A stretch of DNA of 64,000 bases from Pseudomonas sp. PICF141 (GTDB lineage Bacteria; Pseudomonadota; Gammaproteobacteria; Pseudomonadales; Pseudomonadaceae), in the NCBI RefSeq assembly GCF_002286815.1, contig NZ_MUNM01000044.1, forward strand, positions 87,141 to 151,140. The letters are read 5' to 3'. Of the stretch, positions 18,777-31,783 are shown one piece after another. Numbering within the stretch: position 1 is the stretch's first letter; the number at the start of each line of letters is the position of its first letter. Made by a program: the position numbers and the translations under genes. The notes beneath the pieces were generated by a model. The model searched no databases. It was not told the origin of the DNA and saw nothing but the letters and a program-made list of their open reading frames with translations.

Positions 18777-21700
18777 AGGGCCATGGCTCGATTTCCGCAT
18801 GGTGCATCGATCATCCGGTGGCGACGGTCCTGCTGACCTTTGCCTTGGTACTGCTCGGTGTCATCGCCTTCCCGCGACTGTCGATTGCGCCACTGCCGGA
18901 AGCGGAATTCCCGACCATCCAGGTCGCCGCGCAATTGCCCGGTGCCAACCCCGAAACCATGGCCTCGTCGGTGGCCACACCGCTTGAAGTGCAATTCAGC
19001 GCCATCCCCGGCGTGACCCAGATGACCTCGAGCAGCGCCCTGGGCTCGACCATTCTGACCTTGCAATTCACCCTCGAAAAAAGCATCGACACCGCCGCGC
19101 AGGAAGTCCAGGCCGCGATCAACACCGCCGCCGGCAAACTGCCCAAAGACATGCCGAACCTGCCGAACTGGAGAAAGGTCAACCCGGCCGACAGCCCGGT
19201 GCTGATCCTCAGCATCAACTCGCCGCAAATGCCCGGCACCGAAGTCAGTGACCTGGTGGAAACCCTGCTCGCCCGTCAGATCAGCCAGATCGACGGCGTA
19301 GGCAATATCAACATCACCGGTCAGCAACGTCCGGCGATCCGCGTACAGGCGTCAGCGGACAAACTCGCCGCCATCGGCCTGACCCTGGCGGACATTCGCC
19401 TGGCGATCCAGCAGACCAGCCTCAACCTGGCCAAGGGTGCGTTGTATGGCGAGTCGAGCATTTCGACCTTGTCCACCAACGACCAATTGTTCCACCCCGA
19501 GGAATACGGTCAGCTGATTGTTTCCTACAAGGACGGCGCACCGGTTCATCTCAAGGATGTAGCGAAAGTCGTCAACGGTTCGGAAGACGCCTACATTCAG
19601 GCCTGGGCTGACGGTCAGCCGGGGGTGAACCTGGTGATTTTCCGGCAACCGGGGGCCAACATCGTCGAGACCGTCGACCGTATTCAAGCGGCCCTGCCGA
19701 CGCTGGAGGCCATGCTGCCGGCCTCGGTGCAGGTCAAGGTGTTGGTCGACCGCACCCAGACCATCCGCGCTTCGTTGCATGAAGTGGAAGTCACTCTGCT
19801 GATCGCGATCCTGCTGGTGGTCGCGGTGATGGCGCTGTTCCTGCGGCAGTTATCGGCGACCCTGATCGTGGCCTCGGTGCTCGGTGTGTCGCTGATCGCC
19901 AGTTTCGCCCTGATGTACATCATGGGCTTCAGCCTGAATAACCTGACGCTGGTGGCGATCGTGGTGTCCGTCGGGTTTGTGGTGGACGATGCGATTGTGG
20001 TGGTGGAAAACATTCACCGTCACCTGGAAGCCGGCGACGGTATGCGCGAAGCGGCCATCAAGGGCGCCGGCGAAATCGGTTTTACTGTGGTTTCCATCAG
20101 CTTCTCGCTGGTGGCGGCGTTCATTCCGCTGCTGTTCATGGGCGGTGTGGTCGGGCGGCTGTTCAAGGAGTTCGCCCTGACCGCCACCTCGACCATCATG
20201 ATTTCCGTGGTGGTGTCCCTGACACTTGCGCCGACGTTGGCCGCGCTATTCATGCGTGCGCCGGAACACAGCCGATCGGGCTTCGGCGAGCGCTTGCTGG
20301 CGCTTTATGAAAAAGGCTTGCGCCGCGCCCTCGCCCATCAGAAGTTGATGATCGGTGTATTCGGTCTATCGCTGGGGCTGGCCATCGCCGGTTACATCTT
20401 TATCCCTAAAGGCTTCTTCCCGGTACAAGACACCGGTTTCGTTCTTGGCACCACCGAAGCGGCGGCAGACATTTCCTACGGCAACATGGTGAAAAAACAC
20501 TTGGCGATGGCCGAAATCGTCGCCGCCGATCCCGCCGTAGCGACGTTCTCCCACTCGGTCGGCGTTGCGGGCAGCAACCAGACCATTGCCAACGGCCGCT
20601 TCTGGATTTCGCTGAAAAAACGCAGCGAGCGGGACGTATCGGCCAGTCAATTCATCGACCGGATTCGTCCACAACTGATGAAAGTCCCGGGCATCGTGCT
20701 GTACCTGCGCGCCGGGCAAGACATCAACCTCAGCGCCGGCCCGAGCCGCGCGCAGTACCAATATGTGCTCAAGAGCAACGACGGGGCACTCCTGAGCACC
20801 TGGACCCAGCGCCTGACGGAAAAACTGCGCGCCAACCCGGCGTTCCGCGATATTTCCAATGACCTGCAATTGGGCGGCAGCATCACCCACATCAGCATCG
20901 ACCGTAGCGCGGCGGCGCGTTTCGGCCTGACCGCCAGCGATGTCGATGAAGCGCTGTATGACGCCTTCGGCCAGCGGCAGATAAACGAGTTCCAGACCCA
21001 GACCAACCAATACAATGTGATTCTGGAACTGGACACCAAGCAGCGCGGCAAGGCCGAAAGCCTCAACTATTTCTACCTGCGTTCGCCGCTGAGCGGGGAA
21101 ATGGTGCCGCTGTCGGCCCTGGCGAAATTCGAGGCGCCCACCATCGGCCCGTTGTCCATCGCTCACGACGGGATGTTCCCGGCGGCCAACCTGTCGTTCA
21201 ACCTGGCGCCCGGCGTCGCGCTCGGCGATGCGGTGATTATGCTCAACCAAGCCAAGACCGATATCGGTATGCCGGTGGCCATCAGCGGTAATTTCCAGGG
21301 GGCGGCCCAGGCGTTCCAAAGTTCATTGGCCAGCCAGCCGTGGCTGATTCTGGCGGCGCTGCTGGCGGTGTACATCATTCTTGGCGTTCTGTACGAAAGC
21401 TTCGTGCACCCGCTGACGATCATTTCGACGCTGCCCTCGGCGGGGCTCGGGGCGGTGATCATGCTGTGGATCTGCGGCCAGGACTTTTCGATCATGGCGC
21501 TGATCGGGCTGGTGCTGCTGATCGGTATCGTCAAGAAAAACGGCATCCTGATGATCGATTTCGCGCTGGACGCCCAGCGCAACCGTGGCCTGATGCCGGA
21601 AGAGGCGATCTATGAGGCCTGTATGACGCGGTTCCGGCCAATCATCATGACCACCCTCGCCGCCCTGCTCGGCGCCCTGCCGCTGATGCTCGGCTACGGC

Positions 21701-21865
21701 ACCGGCGCCGAACTGCGCCAGCCATTGGGCATCGCCGTGGTCGGCGGTTTGCTGGTGAGCCAGGCGCTGACGCTGTTCACCACGCCGGTCATCTACTTAT
21801 GGCTCGAGCGGATATTCCATCGGCCTAAACCCGCACCGCTGTCGGCGCTGGCAACCACGGACTGA
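18773..21865 (+). CDS. RND-family multidrug efflux permease (AcrB/MdtB-like)
   Basis: Proton-driven inner-membrane pump of the HAE1 group, 1030 aa. TM1 is near residue 14-30 and two large periplasmic loops follow TM1 and TM7. The proton-relay acidic pair is in TM4 (GFVVDDAIVVVENIHRHLEA), and the family FIPLLFMGGVVGRLFKEF and GIVKKNGILMIDFA motifs are present. Translation is coupled to the adaptor through an ATGA overlap. With no outer-membrane factor in the operon it probably borrows an OprM- or TolC-type channel. Substrate is not predictable from sequence. Confidence 0.92.
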   Translation: MKGHGSISAWCIDHPVATVLLTFALVLLGVIAFPRLSIAPLPEAEFPTIQVAAQLPGANPETMASSVATPLEVQFSAIPGVTQMTSSSALGSTILTLQFTLEKSIDTAAQEVQAAINTAAGKLPKDMPNLPNWRKVNPADSPVLILSINSPQMPGTEVSDLVETLLARQISQIDGVGNINITGQQRPAIRVQASADKLAAIGLTLADIRLAIQQTSLNLAKGALYGESSISTLSTNDQLFHPEEYGQLIVSYKDGAPVHLKDVAKVVNGSEDAYIQAWADGQPGVNLVIFRQPGANIVETVDRIQAALPTLEAMLPASVQVKVLVDRTQTIRASLHEVEVTLLIAILLVVAVMALFLRQLSATLIVASVLGVSLIASFALMYIMGFSLNNLTLVAIVVSVGFVVDDAIVVVENIHRHLEAGDGMREAAIKGAGEIGFTVVSISFSLVAAFIPLLFMGGVVGRLFKEFALTATSTIMISVVVSLTLAPTLAALFMRAPEHSRSGFGERLLALYEKGLRRALAHQKLMIGVFGLSLGLAIAGYIFIPKGFFPVQDTGFVLGTTEAAADISYGNMVKKHLAMAEIVAADPAVATFSHSVGVAGSNQTIANGRFWISLKKRSERDVSASQFIDRIRPQLMKVPGIVLYLRAGQDINLSAGPSRAQYQYVLKSNDGALLSTWTQRLTEKLRANPAFRDISNDLQLGGSITHISIDRSAAARFGLTASDVDEALYDAFGQRQINEFQTQTNQYNVILELDTKQRGKAESLNYFYLRSPLSGEMVPLSALAKFEAPTIGPLSIAHDGMFPAANLSFNLAPGVALGDAVIMLNQAKTDIGMPVAISGNFQGAAQAFQSSLASQPWLILAALLAVYIILGVLYESFVHPLTIISTLPSAGLGAVIMLWICGQDFSIMALIGLVLLIGIVKKNGILMIDFALDAQRNRGLMPEEAIYEACMTRFRPIIMTTLAALLGALPLMLGYGTGAELRQPLGIAVVGGLLVSQALTLFTTPVIYLWLERIFHRPKPAPLSALATTD

Positions 21866-21897
21866 GGTGGGGTCTCACGCGGTTCAGGGGCCGCTTC

Positions 21898-21930
21898 GCA
21901 GCCCAACGGGGGCGAGCCCCCTCGCCACAA
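21898..21930. repeat. Single REP-like unit
   Basis: CCCAACGGGGGCGAGCCCCC continuing into TCGCCAC is one arm of the element seen in pairs at 12693-12834. No partner is visible before the terminator. Confidence 0.6.
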
Positions 21931-21990
21931 ACTACCGAGCCAGGGTAATTATCGACTACCCACTGAATGTCTTCTAAGCTTCAATTAGCA

Positions 21991-22022
21991 AAAGGCCAGC
22001 ATGTTTTGCTGGCCTTTTTTTT
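21991..22022 (+). terminator. Rho-independent terminator of the RND efflux operon
   Basis: AAAGGCCAGC, a short ATGTTTT loop, then GCTGGCC followed by eight or more T residues. It is about 125 bp after the pump stop codon. Confidence 0.85.
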
Positions 22023-22125
22023 ATCCGGCATTTATACAGGCGCTCTGGACGCGACCGGTTTCTGGGACTCTGCCCGATTGTTGTAAAAGAACTTTCATAA
22101 CGCCTTATTTGCAGAAGTCAGAACC

Positions 22126-23622
22126 ATGAGTGTGAGCAGTGCGAAATCTCAACATCCGATCCGTTCGACACGATCGGAGCGGCTTCTGGTTCTGGGTAGT
22201 TTGTTGTTGGTGATTGCGATACTGAGCATCGTGGCGTTCCTGCTGATCCGTGAACGCGCCAATGCCGAATTGTCCGCCGCTCGTGCCGCCAACAATATCG
22301 TGCAATTGATCGATGCCGACGTCCTGCGCAATGTCGAACTCTATGATGTGTCCCTGCTGGGTTTGATCGCTGCCTCCCAGCGAGAAGACCTCAAGAGCGT
22401 GTCCCCGGCCATTCGCCATCTGGCCTATTTCGACCGTGCCACTGCCGCGCCCTACAAAGGCAACATTTTGTTGCTCGACAACAAGGGCGACGTGATCGCC
22501 GACTCGGCCTCGGTTGAGCCCAGGCAAGGCAACTATGCCGATCGTGAATTCTTCCAGTCTCACGTGGATAACCCGGACCCGGGTATGTTCATCAGTCCCC
22601 CCTTCAGAGCCCGGTCGCCGGAACAGGATTGGCGAATCAGTTTCAGCCGCCGGGTGAACGGCCCCCACGGTGAGTTCCTGGGTGTGGCCGAAGCCGCCAT
22701 GCGCTTGAGTTACTTCGATCAGTTGTTCAACAGCTTGAACATCGGGCGCGACAGCACGGTCAATCTGATCAGCAAGGACGGGACACTTCTGGCTCAACAA
22801 CCACAACTGGCCGAAGAGCTGATCGGCAAGAACTTCAGTCACCGTCCCAATTTCCAGCGCATCGTCAAAGAAGGCAACGGCAGCTTCACCAGCCTGTCCA
22901 GCCGCTACCAGGAAAAGCGCTTGTACACGTTCTCCAAGGTCGGGAACTTGCCGTTGATCGTCATCGTTGCGCTATCGAGCGATGAAGTCTTTGCGGCGTG
23001 GAAGCGCACTGCCGTGGTGGTCAGCTTTGCGACCATTGCCCTGTGTGTGAGCTTGCTGTGGCTGACCTGGTTGCTCTGCCGGGAATTGCGTCGACGCCAA
23101 AGCGCCGAGCATGAACTGTCACAACTGGCCGCTACCGACCCCTTGACCGGCCTGGCCAACCGTCGAAGCCTGGATCAGGCCTTGCACCATGAATGGTTTC
23201 GCGCCCAACGTTCCGGCCTGCCCTTGTCGGTGCTGATGATCGATGTCGATCACTTCAAGGCGTACAACGATCGCCATGGCCATCAGGGCGGCGATGATGC
23301 CCTGCGCTGGGTAGCCAAGGTGATCAGCACCCATGTTCGACGGCCGGCGGACCTGGTTGCCCGTTACGGTGGCGAGGAGTTTTCGGTGATTCTGGCTGAA
23401 ACCGACAGCGTTGGCGCGCAACAGATTGCCGACACCATTCGCGCAGCCGTGGAGCAGCTGCCATTGGTGGGGGACGATGCATCGCCGATTACTGTCAGTA
23501 TTGGTATCAGCACCTGGACGACGGCATCCGATATCAGCCTGGAGCAGTTGTTGTATAGGGCAGACAAGGCGCTGTATCAGGCCAAGGAAAGTGGTCGGAA
23601 TCGGGTGGTTGCAGCAGACTGA
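22126..23622 (+). CDS. Membrane diguanylate cyclase with periplasmic Cache-like sensor
   Basis: Makes c-di-GMP in response to an external signal. 498 aa. TM1 is at about 22-44, a periplasmic dCACHE-like sensor at about 48-285, TM2 at about 297-318, and a GGDEF domain from about 330. The active site is GGEEF at 415-419, an active variant. The inhibitory I-site RxxD (RPAD, 406-409) is five residues upstream, so product inhibition is likely. The ATG at 22126 has a weak ribosome site. It stands alone between a terminator and a REP doublet. Confidence 0.9.
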   Translation: MSVSSAKSQHPIRSTRSERLLVLGSLLLVIAILSIVAFLLIRERANAELSAARAANNIVQLIDADVLRNVELYDVSLLGLIAASQREDLKSVSPAIRHLAYFDRATAAPYKGNILLLDNKGDVIADSASVEPRQGNYADREFFQSHVDNPDPGMFISPPFRARSPEQDWRISFSRRVNGPHGEFLGVAEAAMRLSYFDQLFNSLNIGRDSTVNLISKDGTLLAQQPQLAEELIGKNFSHRPNFQRIVKEGNGSFTSLSSRYQEKRLYTFSKVGNLPLIVIVALSSDEVFAAWKRTAVVVSFATIALCVSLLWLTWLLCRELRRRQSAEHELSQLAATDPLTGLANRRSLDQALHHEWFRAQRSGLPLSVLMIDVDHFKAYNDRHGHQGGDDALRWVAKVISTHVRRPADLVARYGGEEFSVILAETDSVGAQQIADTIRAAVEQLPLVGDDASPITVSIGISTWTTASDISLEQLLYRADKALYQAKESGRNRVVAAD

Positions 23623-23640
23623 GATCTACGGTGTGGCGGC

Positions 23641-23732
23641 CGGCCTCTTCGCGGGCAAGCCTCGCTCCTACGAAGTGTGGAAATTAAATGCGCCGCTGTC
23701 CCGTAGGAGCGAGGCTTGCCCGCGAAGAGGCC
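23641..23732. repeat. REP doublet
   Basis: GGCCTCTTCGCGGGCAAGCC (23642 on) is mirrored by GGCTTGCCCGCGAAGAGGCC ending at 23732. It separates the cyclase gene from the convergent lpxC. Confidence 0.9.
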
Positions 23733-23770
23733 ATGGCAGACACCACAAAACACCACTTTCCCGCCCCCAT

Positions 23771-23799
23771 AAAAAAAGGCCACCCGAAGGTAGCCTTTA
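23771..23799 (-). terminator. Rho-independent terminator at the end of the dcw cluster (after lpxC)
   Basis: On the minus strand AAAGGCTACC-TTCG-GGTGGCCTTTTTTT: a 9-10 bp stem with one mismatch, a stable TTCG tetraloop and a run of seven T. It is 22 bp after the lpxC stop. Confidence 0.88.
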
Positions 23800-23821
23800 A
23801 AAAACTAGAGAGGTTTTTTGC

Positions 23822-24769
<948 letters not shown>

Positions 24770-24845
24770 TCAACAAAGGCTGGCGATGATAGCAGACCAG
24801 ACCTTTGCTGAACACCAATCACCCTAATACCCCTGATACATTTCA

Positions 24846-26039
24846 TCAATCGGCCTGACGACGCAGGAAAGCCGGGATGTCCAGGTAGTCCAGGTCATCT
24901 TGCGGGTTCATCTTCGCGGCAGTCGCAGCACCGGCCTGAGCCTGGTTGCGCATGACGGTCGGACGGTCCAGGTCACGGTAATTCACCGCAGGCTGTTCCT
25001 GACGAACAGGGGCTTGTTGTTGTGGCTGGGAGGCCATCGAGGTGTGAACGGTATTGTCGATGACCTTGACAGGCTTCTCGATTTTAGCGCCTAAACCGGT
25101 GGCTACAACAGTCACATGCAGCTCGTCGCGCATGTCCGGATCGATAACGGTACCGACCTTGACCATCGCGTGCTCGGAAGCGAAGGCTTCGATGATGCTA
25201 CCCACGTCGGAGTACTCACCCAGGGACAGGTCAGGACCGGCGGTGATGTTCACCAGGATGCCGCGTGCGCCTTGCAGGTTCACGTCTTCGAGCAACGGGT
25301 TGCGAATAGCCGCCTCGGTGGCTTCGCGCGCACGGTTCGGACCGCTGGCGCAGCCAGTGCCCATCATCGCCATGCCCATTTCGGACATCACGGTGCGTAC
25401 GTCGGCGAAGTCAACGTTGATCATGCCCGGACGCTTGATGATGTCGGAGATACCGCGAACGGCACCGGCCAGTACATCGTCAGCCTTGGCGAAAGCCGAC
25501 AGCAGGCTGGCGTCTTTACCGAGGATGGTCAACAGCTTCTCGTTGGGAATGGTGATCAACGAGTCGACGCTTTCAGACAGCAGACGAATACCTTCGTCGG
25601 CGAGCTGCATGCGCTTGCGACCTTCGAACGGGAACGGACGGGTCACTACCGCTACGGTGAGGATCCCCATTTCCTTGGCCACTTCGGCAATGATTGGCGC
25701 AGCACCGGTACCGGTACCACCGCCCATGCCGGTAGTGATGAACACCATGTTGGTGCCCTGCAGGACTTCGGCAATGCGCTCACGGTCCTCGAGAGCGGCC
25801 TGACGACCTACTTCAGGGTTGGCACCGGCGCCCAGACCTTTGGTCACGCTGGTACCCAGTTGCAGGATGGTCCGCGCGCTGATGCTTTTCAGCGCCTGGG
25901 CATCAGTGTTGGCGCAGATGAATTCAACGCCTTCAATGTTGCTCTTGACCATGTGATTGACAGCGTTGCCGCCGCCACCGCCAACACCGATAACTTTAAT
26001 TACCGGGCTTGCGGGGATGTTGTCTACGAGTTCGAACAT
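24846..26039 (-). CDS. ftsZ: Cell division GTPase FtsZ
   Basis: Tubulin-like GTPase that forms the Z-ring. 397 aa. The GTP-binding signature GGGTGTG is at 106-112. A variable linker from about 320 ends in the conserved C-terminal peptide DYLDIPAFLRRQAD, which binds FtsA and ZipA. The ATG at 26039 has GGAGAGGG upstream. It lies 95 bp downstream of ftsA; that gap contains a short repeated motif, GCTTGAAACT, present twice (26106 on). Confidence 0.98.
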   Translation of the reverse strand: MFELVDNIPASPVIKVIGVGGGGGNAVNHMVKSNIEGVEFICANTDAQALKSISARTILQLGTSVTKGLGAGANPEVGRQAALEDRERIAEVLQGTNMVFITTGMGGGTGTGAAPIIAEVAKEMGILTVAVVTRPFPFEGRKRMQLADEGIRLLSESVDSLITIPNEKLLTILGKDASLLSAFAKADDVLAGAVRGISDIIKRPGMINVDFADVRTVMSEMGMAMMGTGCASGPNRAREATEAAIRNPLLEDVNLQGARGILVNITAGPDLSLGEYSDVGSIIEAFASEHAMVKVGTVIDPDMRDELHVTVVATGLGAKIEKPVKVIDNTVHTSMASQPQQQAPVRQEQPAVNYRDLDRPTVMRNQAQAGAATAAKMNPQDDLDYLDIPAFLRRQAD

Positions 26040-26134
26040 GTTCCCTCTCCTTACGTTCTCTAGTTTTTTTCGCCTACTGCGTTTTGCTGCTTTTACCGCA
26101 TGCCGCTTGAAACTTGTCGCTTGAAACTGCTTTG

Positions 26135-27394
26135 TCAGAAGTTGCCTTGGACCCAGCTCTTGAAGCGATCGAGCAAGGCAACTTTCGGTTCGTCGTTGCT
26201 GTAGCTGTCGCGGCTGCCGATGCCCGAGAACGAAATCCCGTCGGACTGCTTCTGCAGGCCGTACATCAACAGGCCGACGCCGGTGGAATAAATCGGGTTG
26301 CGGACCACGTCGTCCAGGCCCTTGACGCCATGCGGCACGCCCAAGCGAACCGGCATGTGGAAGATTTCTTCAGCCAGTTCCACCGCGCCTTCCATCTTCG
26401 ACGTACCGCCGGTCAGCACGATGCCGGCCGGGATCAGGTCTTCGTAGCCACTGCGACGCAGTTCGGCCTGGATCAGGGTGAACAGCTCGTCGTAACGCGG
26501 CTCGACCACTTCGGCCAGGGCCTGACGTGACAGTTCGCGCGGTGGACGGTCGCCGACGCTCGGCACCTTGATGGTTTCACCGGCACCCGCCAGTTTGGCC
26601 AGGGCACAGGCGTAGCGAATCTTGATTTCTTCGGCGTATTGGGTCGGGGTGCGCAGCGCCATGGCGATGTCGTTGGTCACCTGATCGCCCGCAATCGGAA
26701 TCACCGCGGTGTGGCGGATCGCGCCTTCGGTGAAGATCGCGATGTCAGTGGTGCCACCGCCGATGTCCACCAGGCACACACCCAATTCTTTCTCGTCGTC
26801 GGTCAGGACCGAGTAGGCCGAGGCCAACTGCTCGAGAATGATGTCGTCGATTTCCAGACCGCAGCGGCGTACACATTTTTCAATGTTCTGTGCGGCGTTG
26901 ACGGCGCAAGTGACAACGTGAACCTTGGCCTCCAGACGCACGCCGGACATGCCCAGCGGCTCGCGAACGCCTTCCTGGTTATCGATCACGTAATCTTGCG
27001 GCAGGGTATGCAGCACGCGCTGGTCAGCCGGGATCGCCACCGCCTGGGCAGCGTCAAGAACGCGCTCAAGGTCGGCAGAGCTGACTTCGCGATCACGAAT
27101 CGCCACGATGCCGTGGGAGTTCAGGCTGCGAATGTGATTGCCCGCCACGCCGACAAATGCCGAGTGGATCCGGCAACCGGCCATCAGCTGCGCTTCTTCG
27201 ATCGCGCGCTGGATCGATTGCACGGTGGACTCGATGTTCACCACTACGCCTTTTTTCAGGCCGCGGGACGGATGAGTACCGATCCCGACGATTTCGAGCG
27301 TGCCGTCGTCCGAGACCTCGCCTACCAGCGCCACCACCTTGGAGGTGCCGATATCGAGACCGACGATCATTTTGCCGCTTTGCACGTTTGCCAT
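26135..27394 (-). CDS. ftsA: Cell division protein FtsA
   Basis: Actin-like ATPase that tethers FtsZ to the membrane. 419 aa. The phosphate-1 motif VGLDIGTSKV is near residue 10, followed by the 1C domain and the nucleotide motifs VDIGGGTTDIA and VLTGGTSKMEG. The C-terminus ends in the short amphipathic helix RFKSWVQGNF, the membrane-targeting sequence. The start is the ATG at 27394; the ftsQ stop lies 15 bp upstream. Confidence 0.97.
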   Translation of the reverse strand: MANVQSGKMIVGLDIGTSKVVALVGEVSDDGTLEIVGIGTHPSRGLKKGVVVNIESTVQSIQRAIEEAQLMAGCRIHSAFVGVAGNHIRSLNSHGIVAIRDREVSSADLERVLDAAQAVAIPADQRVLHTLPQDYVIDNQEGVREPLGMSGVRLEAKVHVVTCAVNAAQNIEKCVRRCGLEIDDIILEQLASAYSVLTDDEKELGVCLVDIGGGTTDIAIFTEGAIRHTAVIPIAGDQVTNDIAMALRTPTQYAEEIKIRYACALAKLAGAGETIKVPSVGDRPPRELSRQALAEVVEPRYDELFTLIQAELRRSGYEDLIPAGIVLTGGTSKMEGAVELAEEIFHMPVRLGVPHGVKGLDDVVRNPIYSTGVGLLMYGLQKQSDGISFSGIGSRDSYSNDEPKVALLDRFKSWVQGNF

Positions 27395-27408
27395 GGTCCT
27401 GCCTCTTC

Positions 27409-28275
27409 TTAATTCTGCGCGACAGCGGGTTGGGCTGTCGTGGGCGCTACAGGTTCCCGCCAGCCAACAGCGAGGCCGTTGGCGTAGCGCAGATCGATGC
27501 GCGCAATGTTCGTAATCTGCTCTTTGAGCGTCTTGTCATAGATGGCAATGAAGCGGCGCATCTTTTCCACCAGCTTGCCGCGTCCCAGCAGCAGTTCGAT
27601 TCCCGGGCCCGCGCTGCCGGCGCCGGTGGTCAGGAACCAACTGCCTCGTTCACGCAACTCCAGGCGTGCAATCGAGAAGCCCAAGGGCCTGAGCATCTGG
27701 CTCAGCACCTGGTATTGCTGCATCACTTGCTGCTGGGCCCGCTGCGGGCCGAACAACTGCGGCAAGTGTTCGTAGTTCGCCAGTTCACGCGGGGTGAACG
27801 CCTGCCCCTGGTTGTTCAACAGCGACTCATCGCCCCAACGGGCCACCGGCAGTTGTTCTTCCAGGCGAATCACCACCTGATCGGGCCATACCCTGCGCAC
27901 TTCGGCGTGGGCAATCCATGGCATCTGTTCAAGCTCGGTGCGCATGCCCGCCAGGTCGATGGTGAAGAAGCTCGACGCCACGAATGGGGCGATCCGCTGC
28001 TGCACCGCTTGCTGGCTGATGTAACTCAAGTCACCCTGCACCGCGATCCTGGTGATCGGCCGGTCGGCGTACGGCAGCAAACGCTGTGCGCCTTCATAAG
28101 TGCCAAACCCCAGCGCGACCAACAGCACGGGCCAGAACAGACTTTTCAGAAAACCAAAATTGGCTTTCGGCAGGCGCGCAGACATCGGCTCTTTGGCCAC
28201 CATTCGGCTGGCACCCCGCGGCACCGGCTTGCGGCCGGGAGCGGAAGGCTGATGACGTAGCTGAGCGCCTTGCAT
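27409..28275 (-). CDS. ftsQ: Cell division protein FtsQ
   Basis: Bitopic divisome protein that recruits FtsB/FtsL. 288 aa from the ATG at 28275 (GAGG upstream). A basic cytoplasmic tail of about 50 residues precedes one membrane segment ([20 protein letters not shown]). The POTRA domain begins near residue 72 ([18 protein letters not shown]) and the FtsQ beta domain follows. The open frame runs back to 28377 inside ddlB, but that extension is out of keeping with the family. Confidence 0.96.
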   Translation of the reverse strand: MQGAQLRHQPSAPGRKPVPRGASRMVAKEPMSARLPKANFGFLKSLFWPVLLVALGFGTYEGAQRLLPYADRPITRIAVQGDLSYISQQAVQQRIAPFVASSFFTIDLAGMRTELEQMPWIAHAEVRRVWPDQVVIRLEEQLPVARWGDESLLNNQGQAFTPRELANYEHLPQLFGPQRAQQQVMQQYQVLSQMLRPLGFSIARLELRERGSWFLTTGAGSAGPGIELLLGRGKLVEKMRRFIAIYDKTLKEQITNIARIDLRYANGLAVGWREPVAPTTAQPAVAQN

Positions 28276-28279
28276 GGTC

Positions 28280-30712
<2,433 letters not shown>

Positions 30713-30720
<8 letters not shown>

Positions 30721-31783
30721 GGGCCACCTCCAGGCAGGTATCGACCACGTTACGAGTGGCATCGGGTTTGGCCAGGCGGCGTGCCGCGGTGGCCATGTCG
30801 TTGAGTCGTTGCGGTTGCATCAAGACCTCTGTCAGGCGAGCGGCAAGGTCCGCTGCGCCAGTCGTTCTTTGCGGCATCAGGAAGGCAGCGCCTTCACGGG
30901 CCAAATAATCGGCGTTGCGGGTCTGGTGATCGTCGATCGCGTGGGGCAAAGGCACCAGCATCGAGGGCAGACCGGCAGCCGCCAGTTCACTGATGGTCAA
31001 TGCGCCTGCACGGCACACCACCAGGTCGGCCCAGCCATAGGCTTGGGCCATGTCTTTGATGAAAGGCTGCACGTGCGCCTCGACGCCAGCTGCGCGATAG
31101 CGCTCTGCAGTCACTTCATCGTGGTTTTTGCCGGCCTGATGAAACACGTCCGGACGCAGGTCGGCAGCGACTTGCGACAGGGCTTCAGGCAGCAATTTGT
31201 TCAACGGCTCTGCGCCCAGGCTTCCGCCCAGGATCAGCAAACGCGCCTTGCGACCGGCCAGGGCAGGTCGCGGTGTTTCGAGGAACAGCTCGGTACGCAC
31301 CGGGTTACCGGTGGTGCGACGGCTGTTCGACAGGGTAAAGGTGTCGGGGAACGCTTCACAGACTCGGGCGGCCAACGGCACCAGCAACCGATTGGCGGTA
31401 CCGGCGACGGCGTTCTGCTCATGAACGATCACCGGCACGCCGGACAATTTGGCTGCAACACCGCCCGGCCCGGTCACATAACCTCCGAAGCCGACCACGC
31501 AGACTGGCCGCAGCTGACGAATGACCGCCCGTGCCTGCCAGATCGACTTGAGCAACATGAAAGGCGCCATGAGCAGGGACAATTTGCCCTTGCCGCGCAA
31601 ACCGCTGGCGTTGATCCGATGCAATTGAAGGCCGGCCGCCGGCACCAGATCGTTCTCGATCCCGCGCGGTGTGCCCAACCAGTGCACGGTGTAACCGCGG
31701 GCCTGGAACTCGCGAGCGCAGGCCAGTGCCGGGAACACGTGGCCCCCGGTGCCGCCCGCCATGATCAATACGTTAGCGCCCAT
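30713..31783 (-). CDS. murG: Lipid II synthase MurG (N-acetylglucosaminyltransferase)
   Basis: Peripheral membrane GT28 enzyme that adds GlcNAc to lipid I. 356 aa from the ATG at 31783. Gly-rich loop [14 protein letters not shown] lies at the N-terminus, and [18 protein letters not shown] and the UDP-GlcNAc motif [20 protein letters not shown] follow. It overlaps ftsW by 11 bp. The longer frame upstream lies inside ftsW. Confidence 0.97.

Noticed and set aside
26100..26135. Short direct repeat GCTTGAAACT (two copies) between ftsA and ftsZ as a possible operator
   Set aside because: Only two imperfectly spaced copies, no dyad symmetry and no known regulator; could be chance.
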